From Pseudomonas sp. StFLB209 (GTDB taxonomy: Bacteria > Pseudomonadota > Gammaproteobacteria > Pseudomonadales > Pseudomonadaceae), in assembly GCF_000829415.1 (NCBI RefSeq), contig NZ_AP014637.1:3923001-3987000 (forward strand): 64,000 nucleotides of DNA, given 5' to 3'. Positions 28,219 to 37,269 of this stretch are shown here, one piece after another. How positions within the stretch are numbered: the first letter of the stretch is position 1; every line of letters begins with the position of its first letter. The position numbers were made by a program, and so were the translations under genes. The notes under the pieces are model-generated. The model was not told the DNA's origin. It made no database searches and was given only the letters and a program-made list of their open reading frames with translations.

Positions 28219-29210
28219 TTGCCGGTGTAAATCTGGTCGAACACGCCGCCATCGATAAAGTGAGTCTTCTGCACGGTGCGCCAGTCACCAAAGGTCTTCT
28301 CAACCGAAAGGAAGTCGACCTTCGGGAAGCGATCCTTGTACTTGGCCAGCACCGTTTCATCACGCGGGCGCAGGAAGTTATTGGCCGCGATCTCCTGACC
28401 CTCAGGCGACCACAGGTACTTCAGGTAGGCTTCAGCCAACTCGCGTGAGCCCTTCTTGTCGACCACCTTGTCAACCACACTCACCGGTGGCTCGGCCTGG
28501 GCAGAAACGCTCGGGTAGATCACTTCAAACTGATCACGGCCAAATTCACGGGCGATCATTTCCGCTTCGTTCTCGAAGGTCACCAGCACGTCGCCGATCT
28601 GGTTGGTCATGAATGTGGTGGTCGCGCCACGGCCACCGCTGTCCAGAACCGGCACATGCTTGAACAGCTTGCCGACAAACTCCTTGGCCTTGGCTTCATC
28701 GCCGCCGTTTTTCAGGGTATAGCCCCACGCCGACAGATAGGTGTAACGACCATTACCCGAGGTCTTGGGGTTCGGCACGATGACCTCGACGCCATCCTTG
28801 ATCAGATCCGGCCAGTCTTTCAGGGCTTTAGGGTTGCCCTTGCGCACGATGAATACCGTGGCGGAGGTGAACGGCGCGCTGTTGTTTGGCAGGCGCGTCA
28901 CCCAGTCTTTGGGCACCAGCTCGCCGTTGTCGGCCAGGGCGTTGATGTCGGTGGCCATGTTCATGGTGATCACATCCGCCGGCAGACCGTCGATGACCGA
29001 ACGGGCCTGCTTGCTCGAACCACCAAAGGACATCTGCACGGTGGCCTTTTCCTTGTGCTGGGCCTCCCAATGCTTCTGGAACGCGACGTTGTAGTCTTTA
29101 TAGAAGTCGCGCATCACGTCGTAGGAGACGTTCAGCAGCGGCGCGGCCTGGGCGCTGCTGCCCAGAGCCAGGCCGGCGGCCAGCAGTGAGGCGGCGAATA
29201 GTTTCTTCAC
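28215..29210 (-). CDS. cysP: Periplasmic sulfate-binding protein
   Basis: A 331-residue periplasmic binding protein with a signal peptide (cut near SAQA-APLL) and the family stretches NVSYDVMRDFYKDYN and VQMSFGGSSKQARSVIDGLP. GNGRYTYLSAWGY and GGRGATTTF are also present. It delivers sulfate or thiosulfate to a Cys ABC transporter. No cysTWA genes are adjacent, so it is a stand-alone copy. A similar gene lies near a potassium channel in P. aeruginosa, as I recall. Whether it is better named sbp or cysP is uncertain. Confidence 0.92.
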   Translation of the reverse strand: MKKLFAASLLAAGLALGSSAQAAPLLNVSYDVMRDFYKDYNVAFQKHWEAQHKEKATVQMSFGGSSKQARSVIDGLPADVITMNMATDINALADNGELVPKDWVTRLPNNSAPFTSATVFIVRKGNPKALKDWPDLIKDGVEVIVPNPKTSGNGRYTYLSAWGYTLKNGGDEAKAKEFVGKLFKHVPVLDSGGRGATTTFMTNQIGDVLVTFENEAEMIAREFGRDQFEVIYPSVSAQAEPPVSVVDKVVDKKGSRELAEAYLKYLWSPEGQEIAANNFLRPRDETVLAKYKDRFPKVDFLSVEKTFGDWRTVQKTHFIDGGVFDQIYTGK

Positions 29211-29244
29211 AGCAGATTCCTTTAGATGAGTGCGTCGTTGTTAT

Positions 29245-29266
29245 GCGGCAGATATTCAGCTGCCGC
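29245..29266. promoter_or_regulatory. Inverted repeat upstream of cysP
   Basis: GCGGCAG-N8-CTGCCGC is a perfect 7-bp inverted repeat about 35 bp upstream of the cysP start. It could be an operator or a 5'-UTR hairpin. The ribosome-binding site for cysP is AAAGGAATC. Confidence 0.35.
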
Positions 29267-29315
29267 GATCATAACGGCGGGGCACCTTGCCATTAAAGAT
29301 TAAAAAAATATTTAC

Positions 29316-30149
29316 TTATGCCCGATCGTCGAGTTTCGGGAACAGCGCGTTGCCGCACCGTGAACAGAACGCTGCGCCGTGTTCATGCTGTTTCTTGGCG
29401 CACACCGGGCAGTCGTGCTTGAGCTGTTCACCGCGCATGGCATTGGCCAGCTCGGCGGTGAAGATTCCGGTGGGGACCGCGATGATCGAGTAACCGATGA
29501 TCATCACCAGCGATGAAACCATCTGGCCCACCGGGGTCTTGGGCACGATGTCGCCAAAGCCGACGGTGGTCAGGGTCACGATGGCCCAGTAAATGCCCTT
29601 CGGAATGCTGGTAAAGCCATGCTCCGGGCCTTCGATCACGTACATCAGGGTGCCGAACACCGTTACCAGGGTCGAGACGCTGGCCAGAAACACGATGATC
29701 TTCTGTTTGCTGCCGCGCAGTGCTTCGAGCAGGTAGTGGGCCTGGCGCAGGTACATGCCCATTTTCAGGACCCGGAAGATCCGCAACATGCGGATGATCC
29801 GCACGATCAACAGATACTGAGCGTCGCTGTAATAGATCGCCAGGATGCCGGGGATGATCGCCAGCAGGTCGACCAGCCCATAAAAGCTGAAAGCGTACTT
29901 CAATGGCCGGGGCGAGCAGTACAGGCGCAGCAGGTACTCGACGGCGAACACCGCTGTGAAGCCCCATTCGATCCAGGCCAGCGCGGTGGCGTATTCGGCG
30001 TGGATGCTCTCGATACTGTCAATGATGGTGACCAGCAGGCTGAGCAGGATGATCACCAGCAAGGTCTGGTCGAAGCGGCGGCCGGCGGGGGTGTCGGTCT
30101 GGAAGATGACCGTGTGCAACCGCTCGCGGCGGTTTGGGGTGGTGCTCAT
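29316..30149 (-). CDS. Six-helix potassium channel with C-terminal zinc-ribbon-like end
   Basis: A 277-residue voltage-gated-type K+ channel: helices S1-S4 span about 28-130, with an Arg-rich S4 (VRIIRMLRIFRVLK), followed by S5, the pore and S6. The selectivity filter TVGFGD is at 195-200. The short cytoplasmic tail carries CPVC (247-250) and CSRC (262-265), a four-cysteine zinc-ribbon pattern in place of a RCK domain. It probably moves K+ across the inner membrane; gating by zinc or redox is only a guess. Confidence 0.93.
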   Translation of the reverse strand: MSTTPNRRERLHTVIFQTDTPAGRRFDQTLLVIILLSLLVTIIDSIESIHAEYATALAWIEWGFTAVFAVEYLLRLYCSPRPLKYAFSFYGLVDLLAIIPGILAIYYSDAQYLLIVRIIRMLRIFRVLKMGMYLRQAHYLLEALRGSKQKIIVFLASVSTLVTVFGTLMYVIEGPEHGFTSIPKGIYWAIVTLTTVGFGDIVPKTPVGQMVSSLVMIIGYSIIAVPTGIFTAELANAMRGEQLKHDCPVCAKKQHEHGAAFCSRCGNALFPKLDDRA

Positions 30150-30283
30150 GGGTGGTCTCTGCGTGGCAAGGATGGCTCGGTGGTCATTCGACAGCGATGG
30201 CGAGCGTATTCAAGCGCTCAGCCTGTGATTTCGCCTCCTTGAGCAATTGCTCCCAGTCGCCTGGCTGCAGGTTAAGCCTTGTT

Positions 30284-30305
30284 CAGGGAAACGTCTGTTT
30301 CCCTG
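30284..30305. other. Hairpin in the channel/efflux intergenic region
   Basis: CAGGGAAAC-GTCT-GTTTCCCTG is a perfect 9-bp stem in the 289-bp gap between the efflux operon end and the channel gene. It could end transcription of the efflux operon or lie in the leader of the channel gene. I see no gene in this gap. Confidence 0.45.
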
Positions 30306-30438
30306 GTGCTGAAAAAGTTGTGAGAGTCTGCTCCTGGTTTCTGACGTTTACTACCTGCTGGATGTCAGATTTTTCCGAAATTTTGTGAGAGATTTCTGCG
30401 AAGCCGCCCGTTCGGGCATGCTCGGGGCTTGAGTCGGG

Positions 30439-31851
30439 CTACTGCTGCCAGCCCCCACCCAACGCCAGAAACAGATCGATCTGCCCCATCGCCACCTGGG
30501 TATTGGCCTGCGCCAGTTGTGCACGCATCTGGGTGTAGGTGCGGGTGGCCTGCAGGTCCGCCAGGAATGACTCCCGGCCGGCCTGGTAAAAGCGATGGGT
30601 CTGTTCGGCGGCTTCTTTGGCCGATTGCTCGGCTTCTACCAAGGCATCGCGGCGGTCGAGCAGGGCGGTGTACTGGGCCATGCTGGTCTGGGTTTCGCGG
30701 ATGGCATTGAGCACCACGGCGTCGAAGCGCGCCAGCGCGACCTGGCTTGCCGCCTCGGCCTGATGGATGCGCGCCCGGGTGCCATTGCTCGGCACGGTCC
30801 AACTGATCAGCGGGCCGAAGCCCCAGCGGTTGGTGGCGGGTTTGCCCAGATGATCAAGAAAACCGATGGTCGCCACCGAGGCGCCAATGCTGATGTCCGG
30901 GTACAGCTCGCCGGTGGCCACGCCGATTTCGGCAGTGGCCATGTGCAGGTGACGCTCGGCCTGGCGGACATCGGGGCGGCGCTTGAGCAGCGCGGCGCCG
31001 TCGCCCACCGGAATGACCTGGGCGAGGTGCGGCAGCTCGGCGCAGTTCTCGACTCCGGCCGGCAGTTGCGCCACGGGTTTGGCCAGCAGCATCGACAGCC
31101 GGAACAGCGCGCTCTGGCGTAGCGCTTCATAGCGCGGCAGTTCGGCGCGCAGCGACTTGAATTGGGTCTGCGAGCGGGTCACCTGGGTCTGATCGCCACG
31201 CCCGGCATCGCGCAGGCGCTGGTTGAGGTTCACGCTCTGTTGTTGCAGGTCCAGCGACTGGTGAGCGATGGCCAGCTCTTCGTTGGCGGCGCAGACCTGG
31301 GTGTAGGCCCGCACCACGTCGGCCACCACGGTAATGCGCGCCGTATCAGCCGCCGCCTGGGTGGCGTCGACATTGGCCTGGGCCGCTTCGATGCCGCGTT
31401 GCAGGGTGCCGAACAGGTCAAACTGATACGAGGTGGTCAGACCCACATCACCCACGGTTGCCACCGGGACTTTTTCAGCCAGCAGAAAGGCTTCGCCCGA
31501 TTCCTGTAAACGCTGGGCGCCGGCCTTGGCGCTGCCGTGAAAACCTCCGGCGGCTTCGGCCTCGGCGCTCTGGTAGCGCGAGCGTTGCAGGTTGGCCGCT
31601 GCGATGCGCAGGTCGGTGTTGCTGGCCAGCGCCTGGCGCACCAGCTCATCGAGTTGCCGGTCCTGGTACAGCCGCCACCAATGCTCAGGCACCGGCGCTG
31701 AAACCACATTGGCCGAGTTGCCCAGCGTACCTTGCAGGTCGGCACGATTGACTGCGGCGTCCTTGGGTGGCTGGTAGTCCGGGCCGACCACCTGACAGGC
31801 CGATAGCAGGGCGCCGACGCTCAGCGCCAGCAGGCGTAAGGCCGGTTTCAT
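30439..31851 (-). CDS. Outer-membrane efflux lipoprotein (NodT/OprM type)
   Basis: A 470-residue outer-membrane factor with a lipoprotein signal (lipobox LSAC, residues 16-19) and two long helical TolC-like repeats (LRIAAANLQRSRYQSAEAEA; RIHQAEAASQVALARFDAVV). It forms the exit duct of the pump encoded just upstream. I chose the ATG at 31851, which overlaps the HlyD stop by 4 bp. The open frame extends 43 codons further but into the neighbouring gene. Confidence 0.93.
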   Translation of the reverse strand: MKPALRLLALSVGALLSACQVVGPDYQPPKDAAVNRADLQGTLGNSANVVSAPVPEHWWRLYQDRQLDELVRQALASNTDLRIAAANLQRSRYQSAEAEAAGGFHGSAKAGAQRLQESGEAFLLAEKVPVATVGDVGLTTSYQFDLFGTLQRGIEAAQANVDATQAAADTARITVVADVVRAYTQVCAANEELAIAHQSLDLQQQSVNLNQRLRDAGRGDQTQVTRSQTQFKSLRAELPRYEALRQSALFRLSMLLAKPVAQLPAGVENCAELPHLAQVIPVGDGAALLKRRPDVRQAERHLHMATAEIGVATGELYPDISIGASVATIGFLDHLGKPATNRWGFGPLISWTVPSNGTRARIHQAEAASQVALARFDAVVLNAIRETQTSMAQYTALLDRRDALVEAEQSAKEAAEQTHRFYQAGRESFLADLQATRTYTQMRAQLAQANTQVAMGQIDLFLALGGGWQQ

Positions 31852-32735
31852 TGCGCGGCCTCCTGGTGTGAGGCGTCGATGATCGACACGGTGGCGGTAC
31901 GTCCGGCGATCATGCGGAAATTCTCGGGCACTTGATCGAAGGCAATGCGCACCGGGATACGCTGCGCCAGGCGTACCCAACTGAACGCGGGGTTGACGTT
32001 GGGCAACAGGTTGCTGCTGCTGGTGCGGTCACGGTCTTCGATGGCGGCGACCATGCTCACGACATGGCCTGTCAGGCGCGCATTGTCGCCCACCACGCGG
32101 ATATCGACCTTTGAGCCAATATGGATGCCGTCGAGCTTGGTTTCTTCGAAGTAGCCGTCGATGTGATAGGAGGCTGCATCCACCAGTGACAGCACCGGCC
32201 GCCCGGCAGTGACGAATTCATGGGGGCGTGGGGCGCGGTCGTTGAGGTAGCCATCCACCGGGCTACGGATCACCGAGCGATCCAGGTTCAGTTGCGCGGC
32301 GTCCACTGACACTCTGGCTTCATTGAGTGCTGACAGCGCCCGGGCCTCTTTGGACTGGCTCTCTTCCAGTTGTTCGCGCGATACCAGATTGCCCAGCGAC
32401 CGGTTGCGGCGATTCTCGCGTTGCGCCTGCTGCCAGGTTTCCTGACGCTCGGCTGCGGTGGCCTGGGCCTGGCGCAGCGCCAGTTTGAAGCGGTCCTGGT
32501 CAATGCTGAACAGCACCTGGCCCTTGCTGACCTGCTGGTTGTCGCGCACCTGGACCTGCTGGATCAGCCCGGATACATCCGGGGCGATTTGCACGATGTC
32601 GGCGCGAATGTGCCCGTCGCGGGTCCAGGGCGCGAACATGTAGTACATCACCATGCGCCACACCAGCACGCTGGCCAGCGCCACCACAATTAACGTCAGG
32701 ACCACGCGGCCCAGGGTCAGGATCGGTTTTTTCAT
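31848..32735 (-). CDS. Membrane fusion protein of the HlyD/AaeA type
   Basis: A 295-residue periplasmic adaptor with an N-terminal membrane anchor (about 8-32), a biotinyl-lipoyl-like domain (VQIAPDVSGLIQQVQVRDNQ), a short coiled-coil hairpin and a beta domain. It bridges the FUSC transporter and the outer-membrane factor. Its start overlaps the DUF1656 stop and its end overlaps the efflux lipoprotein gene. Confidence 0.93.
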   Translation of the reverse strand: MKKPILTLGRVVLTLIVVALASVLVWRMVMYYMFAPWTRDGHIRADIVQIAPDVSGLIQQVQVRDNQQVSKGQVLFSIDQDRFKLALRQAQATAAERQETWQQAQRENRRNRSLGNLVSREQLEESQSKEARALSALNEARVSVDAAQLNLDRSVIRSPVDGYLNDRAPRPHEFVTAGRPVLSLVDAASYHIDGYFEETKLDGIHIGSKVDIRVVGDNARLTGHVVSMVAAIEDRDRTSSSNLLPNVNPAFSWVRLAQRIPVRIAFDQVPENFRMIAGRTATVSIIDASHQEAAQ

Positions 32736-32941
32736 GTCATCAGGTACCGGCTAAAGGTGTCCAGTACGCCCAGCAGCAGGGCATACAAACCTGTGTTGAA
32801 CAACGCCCGGTGCCAGACCAGACGATAAAAGCGGGTGTGCGACAGCACAGCGTGAACAGCCAGAAACAACAGGTACGCCAGGCCCATCAGCACCAGAAAG
32901 GTCGGGATGAAGATCCCGTTGATATCCAGCTCGCCAATCAT
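32732..32941 (-). CDS. DUF1656 (AaeX-like) small membrane protein
   Basis: A 69-residue protein with two membrane helices (about 10-33 and 44-64), MIGELDINGIFIPTFLVLMG at the start. DUF1656/AaeX proteins almost always lie between FUSC and HlyD genes in such operons. The exact role is unknown. It overlaps both neighbours by 4 bp, which supports a shared translation unit. Confidence 0.92.
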   Translation of the reverse strand: MIGELDINGIFIPTFLVLMGLAYLLFLAVHAVLSHTRFYRLVWHRALFNTGLYALLLGVLDTFSRYLMT

Positions 32942-35025
32942 GCAGGTGCTCCATCGGGGCCGTGGATCGGTTGTTCGATGCTTTGGCCATTGACGTCGAT
33001 GATCTCCAGCCCCGGCAGCAGTGCCAGGCGCAGGCCGCTCAGGGCATGCAGCAGGTGCAGGCGTGCCTGAGGTTCGGCCGGGGCCTGGCTGTTCAGCGCC
33101 CGCCGGGTTCGGTCCAGCGTCATCAGCAGGCCATTGGGGGCCGGCAGGCGCTCCCCGGCCTTGAGGCAGGCGGCAAAATAACCGCCGATCTGCGCGACCA
33201 CCTGACGCAGCGGTGCCTGACAGGAGGTCGGGATCCGGGGTGTCCAGGCCAGCAGGTCAAGCAGGTTCAACGCCACCCGCAGTTCACGCAGTGGCGTGCT
33301 GCTGTCCTGGGCGGTCTGGGCCAGGCGTGGCACCTGCTGCATGAGGCGGTCGATCATCTGCACGCCCAGGCGCCGATGTTCGGCCAGAGTGGCCGGTTCG
33401 CTCAGGCTGACAATGTCCTGCCAGTTGAAACGGGTCATGCGGCGCACGGCCATCTCTACACCGAACGGGCGCATGATCAGCGTCCAGATGAACGCGAACA
33501 GCAGACCGGCGGGGCCGGCCAGATTGTTGTTGATAAACACCAGAAAGTCGGCGTCATAGGCGCCCTGCACGCTGACGAACGTCGCGGTGTTTACCGCCGT
33601 CAGCACCGTAGGCAGGAAGAATTTCGGCTGGGCGCTGAGGGTCGCCACCGTGATGAATGGCGCTGCAAAGGCCAGTACCAGCATCGGGAAGTCATGCACT
33701 GTGGGCAGCACCACGAACAGGTACAGGCTCGACAGCACCACCGAAACCAGGGTCCAGAAGAAGAACCGGTAGATCTGCGGCGCCGGGTCATCCATGGCGG
33801 CAAAGAAGCTGCACGACACTGCGGCCAGAATCACTGCACTGGCGCCGTCCTGCCAGCCCATGAAAATCCAGATCAGCGAAGCGACGACAATCGCCAGCAC
33901 CGCCGAAGCCACCGAGTAGAGCATCAGACCGCGATCCAGCGCCGGGCTGATCCGTCCCAGCCGCCAGTGTCGGTACACCGCCTGCCAGGGCCGGCCATCA
34001 TCGGCCTCGATAGCCTGTTGCAAGCTTCGGCAGTCCTGCCACAGATCGATCCACTCGCCCAGGCGATACAGGGCGTTGGAGAGCAGCAGGTGCTCGCGTT
34101 CGTCGAGCTGTTCGGCGTCCGGTTGCAGGCGTTGCAACGCCTGATGCAGATAGTCCCACTGCTCCGGTTGCAGGCCGCTGGCAGTGGCTCGCAGCCAGTG
34201 GCGCGCCTCGATCAGCAGGGCCGAAAGGTCGGCCATGCGTTCCGGGCAGCGCCGTTCCAGCGCCCACAGCGCGTCGTTGAGCGCGTCGATCACCGGCAGC
34301 AGATGGATCATCCGCCCGCGCAGTTCCAGCGCGTGTCGCACGGTCTGTTTATGCGCACCCTCATGGCGCAATTGGCCAATCATTGGCTCCAGGCTGTTGA
34401 ACCCGGCGGCCATGGCGGTGCGCAGGCCCGCGACCTCGCCGGGGTCAACGTTGCGGCTGAGAAACTGCTCGCTGTACAGGGTGGCATCGCTGAACCATTT
34501 GTCGGTGCTGGCCCGGAACACCGGCGCCAGGCGCCGTGGCCAGAACATGGCGCCGACCACCGCGGCGCAGGTGATGCCGAGGAAGATTTCCTCGGTACGC
34601 GACACCGCGATTTCAAACACCGCCTGGGGGTTGTCCACGGCGGGCAAGGCAATCAACGGCATGGTGTAGCCGGCCAGCATCAGCGCGTAGCTGTTGGCGG
34701 TACGCAGGTGCAGCGACAGGTACAGCAGGGTGCCGGTCCACAAGGCAATAACGATGGCCAGCAGGATCGGCGTCTGGACGAAAATCGGCACCAGGATCAC
34801 CGAGGCGCAGGCGCCAGTCAGTGTGCCTAGCGCCCGGTACAGGGCCTTGGAACTGGTCGGGCCGACAAACGGGCTGGCGACGATGTACACCGTGGCCATG
34901 GCCCAGTAAGGACGCGGCATTTCCATAACCAGCGCGATGTACAGTGCCAGCATCGAGGCAGCGAAGGTGCGTACTCCGTGCAGCCAGTCGCGGCCGGGCG
35001 GCAGGTCGCTGAGAAAGTCCTTCAT
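32938..35025 (-). CDS. FUSC-family (AaeB-like) aromatic acid efflux transporter
   Basis: A 695-residue inner-membrane protein of the FUSC family: two blocks of about six membrane helices separated by a long cytoplasmic middle. Relatives such as AaeB export aromatic carboxylic acids or other small toxic compounds. I chose the ATG at 35025 (MKDFLSDLPPGRDW); an in-frame TTG at 35031 is also possible and sits nearer a GGGGGAT ribosome-binding site. It starts 2 bp after the MarR stop. Confidence 0.93.
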   Translation of the reverse strand: MKDFLSDLPPGRDWLHGVRTFAASMLALYIALVMEMPRPYWAMATVYIVASPFVGPTSSKALYRALGTLTGACASVILVPIFVQTPILLAIVIALWTGTLLYLSLHLRTANSYALMLAGYTMPLIALPAVDNPQAVFEIAVSRTEEIFLGITCAAVVGAMFWPRRLAPVFRASTDKWFSDATLYSEQFLSRNVDPGEVAGLRTAMAAGFNSLEPMIGQLRHEGAHKQTVRHALELRGRMIHLLPVIDALNDALWALERRCPERMADLSALLIEARHWLRATASGLQPEQWDYLHQALQRLQPDAEQLDEREHLLLSNALYRLGEWIDLWQDCRSLQQAIEADDGRPWQAVYRHWRLGRISPALDRGLMLYSVASAVLAIVVASLIWIFMGWQDGASAVILAAVSCSFFAAMDDPAPQIYRFFFWTLVSVVLSSLYLFVVLPTVHDFPMLVLAFAAPFITVATLSAQPKFFLPTVLTAVNTATFVSVQGAYDADFLVFINNNLAGPAGLLFAFIWTLIMRPFGVEMAVRRMTRFNWQDIVSLSEPATLAEHRRLGVQMIDRLMQQVPRLAQTAQDSSTPLRELRVALNLLDLLAWTPRIPTSCQAPLRQVVAQIGGYFAACLKAGERLPAPNGLLMTLDRTRRALNSQAPAEPQARLHLLHALSGLRLALLPGLEIIDVNGQSIEQPIHGPDGAPA

Positions 35026-35027
35026 GC

Positions 35028-35477
35028 TCAAGCCGGATCCCCCTCGGGCGGCAGCGCATCAGAAAACGCCTGCAGCACGCGCAGGGCAATTTGCAGGTCT
35101 TCAGCGGTGATGCCGCTCAGCACCCCTGCACGCAGGCGGGTCAGCTCGACCTCGATTGAGGCGGCCAGCTCGCGGCCCTTGTCGGTCAGGCTCAAGGCCT
35201 TGGCGCGGCGGTCGTTGGGGTCTTCGGTACGGCAGACGATCCCGGCCTTGCATAACTGGTCGAGCAGGCGCACCAGAGTCGGACTTTCCATCCCCGCAGC
35301 ATGCGCCACCCTGACCTGATGCACCCCGTCGCCCAGGCGAGCGATGGCCAGCAGGGGACCGGCGCAGGCTTCGCTGATGCTGTAGCTGGACAGCGTGGCA
35401 TGGCACAGCCGCCGCCAATGACGGGAGGCGGCGACTATGGTGCTGCTGATGGCGCGATGCAGGGTCGGGTCAGACAT
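35028..35477 (-). CDS. MarR-family transcriptional regulator
   Basis: A 149-residue winged-helix protein of the MarR type. The recognition region is VRVAHAAGMESPTLVRLLDQL, and the wing follows with TEDPNDRRAKALSLTDKG, a classic MarR signature. It is the first gene of the efflux operon and probably represses it, releasing the promoter when an aromatic ligand binds. A palindromic operator candidate lies at 35517-35536. Confidence 0.94.
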   Translation of the reverse strand: MSDPTLHRAISSTIVAASRHWRRLCHATLSSYSISEACAGPLLAIARLGDGVHQVRVAHAAGMESPTLVRLLDQLCKAGIVCRTEDPNDRRAKALSLTDKGRELAASIEVELTRLRAGVLSGITAEDLQIALRVLQAFSDALPPEGDPA

Positions 35478-35516
35478 GGCTCAGGTCGTTAGGGTGAGTA
35501 TTATTAGTGAGGACAT

Positions 35517-35536
35517 TAATAGCTTGCTAACTATTA
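35517..35536. promoter_or_regulatory. Candidate MarR operator
   Basis: TAATAG-N8-CTATTA, a perfect 6-bp inverted repeat in an AT-rich stretch 40-60 bp upstream of the marR start. AT-rich palindromes of this size are typical MarR sites. Confidence 0.5.
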
Positions 35537-35585
35537 CTATCCTGTAACAACCTGTTTCAGTCAAATGAAATTTCTTGCTTGCAGG

Positions 35586-35601
35586 CGCGGCTTCAGCCGC
35601 G
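35586..35601. repeat. REP at the LysR 3' end
   Basis: CGCGGCTTCAGCCGCG is a REP-type stem. On the minus strand it reads TTCGCGGCTGA, and the TGA is the stop codon of the LysR gene, so the coding region ends inside the REP. Confidence 0.7.
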
Positions 35602-36492
35602 AACACGCTCCGCCGCTGACTCAGCGAAAAACGCCTGCGCCGCTTCGACAAACCGCTGGTTGGCCAATGACAAGTACTCCTGAGGACGCCAGCACAGGCC
35701 AAAGCTCAGCAGTAACGGCGGATCGAACGGCACGCCGACCAGCCTTGGTTGCTGACGCTGGATTGAGCGCAGCAGGGTGCAGATGCCCATCCCGTCGCAG
35801 GCCAGGCGGCTGATCAGCGACACGAAGTTGCTCTCCAGGGCAATCCGGTAGCGGACCTGACGGTTGGCGCAGAAGGCGTCTAGCAGGTGACGCTGCAAGA
35901 AGCTCTGGTCGAACACCAGCATGTCGATGTCCTGCAGTTGCTCGGCGCAAATTGCTGTTTCGTTGGCCAGCGGGTGGTCGTGAGCCATGCACAGGACCAT
36001 TTCGTCGCTGCCCAGCGCCACGTGCTCCCATTCAGGATCGATTCGGCGCTGCTCGAGCAGCGCAACGTCTATCTGCCGGTCCTTGAGGCGCTGGCGGATA
36101 TCGTCAGCGCTGCCCTCGACCACGTGCATGGCCATAGCCGGATACCGCGCCCGAAACTGCGCCAGCAACTCAGGAATATGACCAATACCGTACAACGGCG
36201 GGATGCCGACGCGGATCTCGCCGCACTCCAGCGCGGTCAGGTCCTTGAGTGCTTGCCGCGCTCCGCGTAACTGCACCAGGCCAGCTTCTACCCGTTGCAC
36301 GAACAACTGGCCTTCAGCGGTGATCGTCAGTTGCCGGCCGGCGCGGTTGAACAGTTGCACGCCGAGTTCTTCTTCCAGCCGCGCCACGGCCATGCTCAGC
36401 GCCGGTTGCGCCACATGCAGCGCCTGCGCCGCCTTGGTGAAGCTGCCCAGTTGCGCGACCGTGACGCAGTAAGTCAGTGCCTTGAGATTCAT
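35593..36492 (-). CDS. LysR-family transcriptional regulator
   Basis: A 299-residue LysR protein: N-terminal helix-turn-helix (LGSFTKAAQALHVAQPALSMAVARLEEEL region), a linker helix, and two effector-binding half domains. It diverges from the racemase-like gene at 36604, with a 9-bp inverted repeat between them at 36526-36552. This is the normal layout for a LysR regulator and its target. The effector is unknown; a substrate of the racemase-like enzyme is the obvious guess. Confidence 0.94.
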   Translation of the reverse strand: MNLKALTYCVTVAQLGSFTKAAQALHVAQPALSMAVARLEEELGVQLFNRAGRQLTITAEGQLFVQRVEAGLVQLRGARQALKDLTALECGEIRVGIPPLYGIGHIPELLAQFRARYPAMAMHVVEGSADDIRQRLKDRQIDVALLEQRRIDPEWEHVALGSDEMVLCMAHDHPLANETAICAEQLQDIDMLVFDQSFLQRHLLDAFCANRQVRYRIALESNFVSLISRLACDGMGICTLLRSIQRQQPRLVGVPFDPPLLLSFGLCWRPQEYLSLANQRFVEAAQAFFAESAAERVRG

Positions 36493-36525
36493 GACTCGCC
36501 ATAGCTAACAAAAATTGATAGGTGG

Positions 36526-36552
36526 CATCACAAATGAATATTTTTTGTGATG
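36526..36552. promoter_or_regulatory. LysR-box candidate
   Basis: CATCACAAA-N9-TTTGTGATG is a perfect 9-bp inverted repeat between the LysR gene and the racemase-like gene. Size and position suit a LysR recognition site controlling both directions. Confidence 0.65.
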
Positions 36553-36603
36553 AGCGCGATGCGGCAGGATGGTGTCACGTTTTCCAGCTCATGAGGGTTC
36601 GTT

Positions 36604-37269
36604 TTGAACACGCCGCGCATTTTCCTGATCCATGCCACTCCCTTGTCGATCAGCCCCATCAATACGGCCTTTGACCGGCACTGGCCGCAAGCCGAGCTTG
36701 TCAACTTGCTGGAAGACTCGCTGCCCCGTGATTTGAAGGCTGCCGGGCAGCTGACCCCGGCCATTATCCAGCGCTTTCTCGATCTGACCCGTTACGCGGT
36801 CAGTGCTGGTGCCGATGCCATTCTGTTTACCTGCTCGGCGTTCGGTGAAGCCATCGATGCCTGCAAGCGCGAAGTGAGCATTCCGCTGCTCAAGCCCAAT
36901 GAGGCGATGATCGAAGCAGCGTTGGCACAAGGCAGCCGGATCGGGCTGTTGGCGACCTTTGAACCGACCCTGGCGTCGATGCGTGCCGAATTTATCGCGG
37001 CTGCCGAACGCCAGGGGCAGGCCTTGGACTTGCAACTGCAACTGGCTGAGGACGGCATGCAGATCCTGGCTCAGGGTGATGGCCCTGAGCATGACCGGCG
37101 AGTGGCGCAAGCAGCTGATGCGTTGGGGCCGGCTGAGGTGATCTGCCTGGCGCAATTCTCCATGGCCCGTGCCAGTGAGTGGGTGCGTCAGGTCAGCGGC
37201 CTGCCGGTGTTGACCACGCCAGACAGCGCGGTTCTGAAGCTGCGCGGCCTGCTCGATCAGGCTGGTTGA
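36604..37269 (+). CDS. Asp/Glu racemase-superfamily protein
   Basis: A 221-residue protein of the Asp/Glu/hydantoin racemase superfamily. Two candidate catalytic cysteines are present: Cys77 in LFTCSAFGEA and Cys181 in EVICLAQFS. The C-terminal TTPDSAVLKLRGLL fits the fold. The substrate cannot be read from the sequence. The start is TTG at 36604 with GAGGG at the right distance. It diverges from the LysR gene that probably regulates it. Confidence 0.85.
   Translation: MNTPRIFLIHATPLSISPINTAFDRHWPQAELVNLLEDSLPRDLKAAGQLTPAIIQRFLDLTRYAVSAGADAILFTCSAFGEAIDACKREVSIPLLKPNEAMIEAALAQGSRIGLLATFEPTLASMRAEFIAAAERQGQALDLQLQLAEDGMQILAQGDGPEHDRRVAQAADALGPAEVICLAQFSMARASEWVRQVSGLPVLTTPDSAVLKLRGLLDQAG

Noticed and set aside
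32962..34830. 622-codon plus-strand frame opposite the FUSC transporter
   Set aside because: Antisense to a clear membrane transporter; low-complexity His/Gln/Arg composition and no motifs.
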